DNA from: Apium graveolens
Lineage: Eukaryota; Streptophyta; Magnoliopsida; Apiales; Apiaceae
Reading direction: 5' to 3'
Assembly: GCF_009905375.1 (NCBI RefSeq)
Contig: NC_133647.1
Location: forward strand, 47,860,506 to 47,924,505
DNA: 64,000 nucleotides
Shown here: positions 59,359 through 64,000 of the stretch, piece after piece
Numbering within the stretch: position 1 is the first letter of the stretch
How the letters are laid out: the number at the start of each line of letters is the position of its first letter
Notes under the pieces: generated by a model
Told to the model about the DNA's origin: nothing
Database searches by the model: none
The model's input: only the letters and a program-made list of their open reading frames with translations
Position numbers and translations under genes: made by a program

Positions 59359-59359
59359 C

Positions 59360-62300
59360 TGTGACGCCCCCAAATCCGGGGTCAGGATTAGGTGTCACTA
59401 CACAACTTTACATAATAATAAAAACCTGTATATTAAAATAAATATACAGATAACCCCTCATATTCAGGATCGCTTACAGGTTATAGTATGAAACAAGAAT
59501 TTAACCTTCTAAAATTTACATTGTCTAAATACAATTTCATTACCTTATTACTAATTTCCTTGTATGGATCGCTCTGACATTTCAAAATTTCTTCAGCTGG
59601 AATCTCACCACTTTTGCTGTCTATTAAAAGCTATTCACTTTGCCCTCATTCGATACTGAAAGAAATAAGAGTTCACAAAGCAAGAGTGAGCCGAAAATGC
59701 CCAACAAGTATTATAAATGGTTTCCAGGTTTCAGATCAGAAAACTCCTGGAAACGATTGTTGAATGATTTTAAAAATGTCTTTACATATTTAAATAGTTG
59801 AGCGAACAAAACCGCGACCCTTATTGGCCTTTAATCATAAATTGCATTTTTCCGTAAAAGGATAGGAATCGTTTCAATAGTTCATCCTTTTGAAATTTGT
59901 AATTATGAATTATTCGGGAAGGAATGCCGTTAATGGCGATCAACAATAAATTAGACTGGACACTAGAAACCAATATATGCACTATAACCTGCTGATCAGT
60001 CAGGATACAGTGCGGATCTATACCCAACTGCATAGACCCAACCAACATATGGGGTACCCAGGAAACTATGGCCTAAGGGTCCGGTTCATCCCTGACCCAT
60101 AGGATCCAGCTTATCACTGGTCCTAATAGTAACCGTCCAGCCCGTAGAATATTTTGATATCAAATCATTTTGATTTCAAAACATTCCAAATTAGGGTTCG
60201 CAAATAACCCGAACGAATGGGTATTTGCTCAAGAGAGCAATGGAATTATAGGAACAATAATCAAAAGAACTGGCATAATAAGAGTAATTGTAGCGAAATA
60301 TAAAACAGTTAACTATTCTGAACTTAGAATATGAGCGAATAAATATTTGTAGTATTTAAGTAGAAAGGTTAGGAATACTTGCCTCAATTGATAATCCTCT
60401 GATCTTTAACTAGCTGCCATATCACTCAGTCATGTTACATTTGTATTTCCCTTGACAGGCTACTTGACTTTTCTTATCATCTAACTTCTTAGGTTTATCT
60501 TTATTATGAATCCACTCGTTTCATTATTACATACAACTAGGCTTTACTTCTACAATCTCTATATGGCTTTGAACATCTCGCACTATGTGCATCTATCACA
60601 AATAATACTATTCAATAAACTGACAATATATAATTGACTAGTCTATACACTTATCCCTATCGTCTACCCGCCCGATAATAATATATATGAATCACATCTC
60701 ATTCACAAAACGTTTAAAAGACATGTTGACTCATCATTCACATAATACGTACACATAGGGCATGTAATTATATTATTCACATAACACAAAATCATATAAT
60801 TCATAGAGAACATAAGTTGAATCGTCAAAAGATATGTCTTGATATGTTTAGAATTGAAATTGGGTCAAAAAGAATATTTTATCGATCAATTATTGACTCA
60901 GAATGATCCATAAAACAAACGTCCTTTAGATACAAAGAAATTTAGGTCTCCAAAATATTTTTAATACAAGAAAAATATTTTTCTGAGTCTTGAGGCGTTC
61001 GTTTCGTATTAAACGGACAAACGGTTGTTTTATTATGAATTTTTGAATATTTTTCAGAATTAAACGGGTCTCCGAATCATTTAATAATTAAGTAATAGGG
61101 TTCGAATACTCGAATTTGACTTTAAAATAATTTTATAATATTTATCGAGCCTTAAAATAATTTAAAAATAATATTTTAAAGCTCAAAGCTATTTTTCAGA
61201 ATTTTTAAATCAATTTTAAATAATTAAATCTAATAAAATAATCAATTAAAATTAATTAATAACTAATTAAATTAATTAATCAATTAATATTTAAATTAAT
61301 TGACTAATTAAATAATTAATTATCAACTAAAATTAATTAATTAAATAATTAAAATTTATTTTAGAATTAAAAATAATTTTCAGGAATAAATAATGAATTT
61401 TAGAATTTAGAAATGATTTTTGAATTATTTTTAAAAGAAAATTTTGGAGAGACAGATTTTAGGGAAGGGGGTTTTAGTCTGATGGATCGAAACCGGGTCC
61501 GAAGTTGGGTCTCAAATCGGGTCGCCAAGAAATCTTCTAGTCGCCAGCCGGATCTTTCCAGAATCCGGCGGATATACCCGATTTTCGGCCACCTTGATTT
61601 CTGCCCGGAAATCACATAGTTTTGATCTACTTTTGCTTCGTTTTCCTACATCGGCCATCCCAGTTTAAGGAAATTAATTCAAACGCAACAAACGAGTCTA
61701 ACCTCGTCTTCTCCGGCCAAAACCGAAGTAACGCCGGCGACTCCATTAACGCCGATCAATTCGGCGATTTTCCGACGAGCAGTAAACGGGAATCAAAATC
61801 AACGAGACTGATACGAATCCATTGCAAATGAAACGATCTATTCATCCATATCAATCAAAACATCAAACAATCATCAAATAATAAACCCCCAAATTTCGAT
61901 ATGAACCCTAATTTATGGAATTTATATTTTACCTATCTTTCGAATGATTTAATGGCATAAACAGAAAGAGCATGAGAATCTGAGCATTTTGGTTACTTAT
62001 ACTTCAAAAAATGAGGACTCCATCATCCTCAAATATAGTTTTGATTCTCAGAACCCTTCAAGAACACCAAGAACAGCTTCTTAAAGAATTTTCAGAAAAT
62101 CAAACCTTAATTTCTATATGATACTGAACCCTATTTTTGAAGTATAATATACCAAATTGACCAGAAAAATATTATCTACACGATGGAAGCATCAAATCAC
62201 ATTAACAACATCAAGAACAAATTTTCATAATTTAATTATCAAATAATTTGAATATAAATAAATAAATAATAAAATTACCTTAATTACTGCACTAAAATGG

Positions 62301-63148
62301 TTGATTGATTCAGAAAGAAGATTTCGAGACCTTCGTTTTGATATGTTGCACGCCCGAATCGGAGTTCGATAACGCCTTCGTTCGTGTTTTTGATTCTCGG
62401 GAACATATCGGTTTTCTAGATTTTTCTCTATATTTACGGTATTTTTACTAGTTGCAAATGAATAAACGAAATAAATGAAATAAGAAATAGGCTATTTATA
62501 TTTACGGAATATTGGTTCGTTATGGATCGTTTTGGATCGTTAAATTAGTTGCTTAGCCGCTAAGTAACTGCAATAACGATCCGATTTGATATCAGTTTTG
62601 GATAATTATCTCAACAGGGCTTTTTATAAAACACACTATACGAAAATAATGTGACAATATCTCGTCTTTTGAAAATACGGGTTTCGTTGATTTATCGAAA
62701 TGATTTTCGTATCGAAAATTTTGCGCCGAGCCGCGTACGGGTCAAACCGTAATCCGGATCGAAAAAGTCAAAACATGGAAAATGTCCGGAATTACCAGAT
62801 TCGGTTAGGAAGGAGTTTTTGGAAGAGTTTCGGGTTGTAAAAACGTAAAAACGGTTGAAGTCGGACGATTCCCGGCTTTATAAAATAATTTTGTAATTAT
62901 TCAGAAAATAATTAATAATTCATAAATCATTATAAAATCATCTAACACCCAAAAAATTACCATAAAAATACCTTAATTATCTATATTTTATTGTGGACAT
63001 ATTAAAATTAACATACTCATATTTTATTACATACAAACATCCAAATATTATTATCATACATCAGATAATTCATCAAAAATTCATATAATATTCACATAAT
63101 AATCATATATTGATTCAAATAATTACACTATATTTCCCGGATGTTACA
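59360..63148 (-). repeat. Element G LTR, right (middle of tandem), 3789 bp
   Basis: TGTGACGCCCCCAAATCCGG to TTTCCCGGATGTTACA. It is collinear with 49675-53457 at roughly 96%. It serves as right LTR of one unit and left LTR of the next. Confidence 0.9.
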
Positions 63149-64000
63149 TCCTTCCCCCCTTAAAAGGATTCTGTCCTCAGAATCACGCTAAGGAATAATA
63201 CTGATATTTTTCAAGTATATAACTTTCATTTTCTCAGGTTAATCTCTCAACCTTATATTTTATTTATAACCTTAACGTGTAATATCAATCTTTCCTTTAT
63301 AGCCTCTCGCTAACATCATATTCTATTTGTTGCTTGCCTAACTCAATTCAACTCTCCATCTCCTATAAATAATGGAGCTAACCTAATCCTTCTGGATATA
63401 TACAGATAAATGCCCTATGAATTCGCTATATGGGTAGCAGTGAAGCCAACTGACTTCTATTTATCCTGTCTATTTACATTTTAATTCTCTTTTTCTCTCT
63501 AATTCTAGTAAATCGTGGCTATTGGTGGTTCCAATTGTTACTCGGTGTTGAATTTCATCCTCATATGTTTCTTCGTTCAAATAATCTAATTTGTAATCAC
63601 TTCCCATCGCATTGGAGGCTTTTTAACCGTTCCTATAATCTTCTTCTTCATTTGTAAATGATGCACTGAGACCGGGGCGTATTTACTTTCTGTCATTCTC
63701 GTAACTCGAATCAACCTTCATTTTATACGTAAGGAGCTAAATTACCTTTTTTAGCCATATACATCTAAACATCTTATGAACTCGTTATGCATGTACAACA
63801 GGGTCAACTCATTTGTAACCGTTCTATCTATCTCATTGTCTTGATGGACTAACTTGATTTATACCAATCTGATTTTTTTTCTAATTTTAATAATTTGCGA
63901 TTATGCACCTTCCATTTTCCTGACTGTTCTACTTTACTTCTCACGTGTCCTTCTGTTTGGTTAGTCTAGCCTATAATCGTTTTTAATCGTATTCGAGAAC
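63149..64000 (-). mobile_element. Second internal copy of element G, first 852 bp
   Basis: TCCTTCCCCCCTTAAAAGGATTCTGTCC and the following bases are collinear with 53458-54300 with a few percent differences. No host flank or target duplication separates it from the LTR. Confidence 0.88.

Larger units (their letters stand above)
53458..59359 (-). mobile_element. Element G internal region, nearly non-coding
   Basis: 5.9 kb between the LTRs. The polypurine tract (minus: CCTTTTAATAGGGGAAGGA) lies at 53458-53476 and the primer site at 59341-59358. Apart from the RT remnant I could not identify gag, protease, RNase H or integrase. A CQRCGG pair near 58710 could be half of a zinc knuckle, but this is weak. 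All frames are short and riddled with stops. Confidence 0.65.
49675..64000 (-). mobile_element. Tekay-like element G, head-to-tail tandem (LTR-internal-LTR-internal)
   Basis: LTR 49675-53457, internal 53458-59359, LTR 59360-63148, then from 63149 the same internal sequence again to the window edge. The unit length is 9685 bp. A primer site (TGCTATCAGAGC) and a polypurine tract place it on the minus strand. Protein remains are scarce: an RT patch at 54870-55040 with both catalytic aspartates changed. The two LTRs, and the two internal starts, differ by a few percent. Confidence 0.9.

Overview
The window is nuclear DNA of a flowering plant. It consists almost entirely of LTR retrotransposons nested in one another. 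I find no host gene, tRNA, rRNA or CRISPR array. The plant assignment rests on the element types: a Tat-type Ty3/gypsy element with two RNase H domains and an antisense ORF, Tekay-like chromodomain Ty3/gypsy elements with 4-kb LTRs, and plant Ty1/copia elements with initiator-Met-type primer sites. The species cannot be named from this sequence. Every element I could orient reads on the minus strand.

Left half (1-37751). Copia element A has its 5' LTR at 36170-37751, a 1.6-kb leader, gag at 33630-34538 and a broken pol running to 31133. The end of its RNase H continues at 3587-3433. There it joins directly, with no LTR between, to a second copy of the same internal region (A1, 3432-1) that leaves the window. 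Tat element B (3593-31127, target duplication AGGAT) lies in the RNase H of A. Chromovirus C (3634-17520, target duplication ATTTA) lies in the left LTR of B. C has 4.17-kb LTRs that differ at about eight positions, so it is very young, yet its internal region codes for nothing intact. B has gag (30524-29090), PR, RT, RNase H, a second RNase H and integrase (to 24825), all on the minus strand and all but integrase damaged. A convergent three-exon antisense ORF (22547-24489) in B is intact and has its own TATA box. A 2900-bp inverted copy of the integrase/antisense-ORF region (18793-21692 versus 22914-25813) gives B a large foldback.

Right half (37752-64000). An older Tat 3' fragment H (37752-38174) is cut by LTR D (38175-40849). 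D is cut by Copia E (40850 onward), whose right LTR is cut by LTR F (49213-49674). F is cut by Tekay-like element G. G is present as a head-to-tail tandem: LTR 49675-53457, internal 53458-59359, LTR 59360-63148, then internal sequence again to the window end. That is a five-deep nest on this side (H, D, E, F, G).

The features most worth a second look are: the 2.9-kb inverted repeat inside B; the intact antisense ORF of B beside its decayed pol; a series of four hairpins with one conserved loop in the leader of Copia A; the LTR-less tandem duplication in A; the extra RT/RNase H block ahead of gag in C; and the tandem of G.
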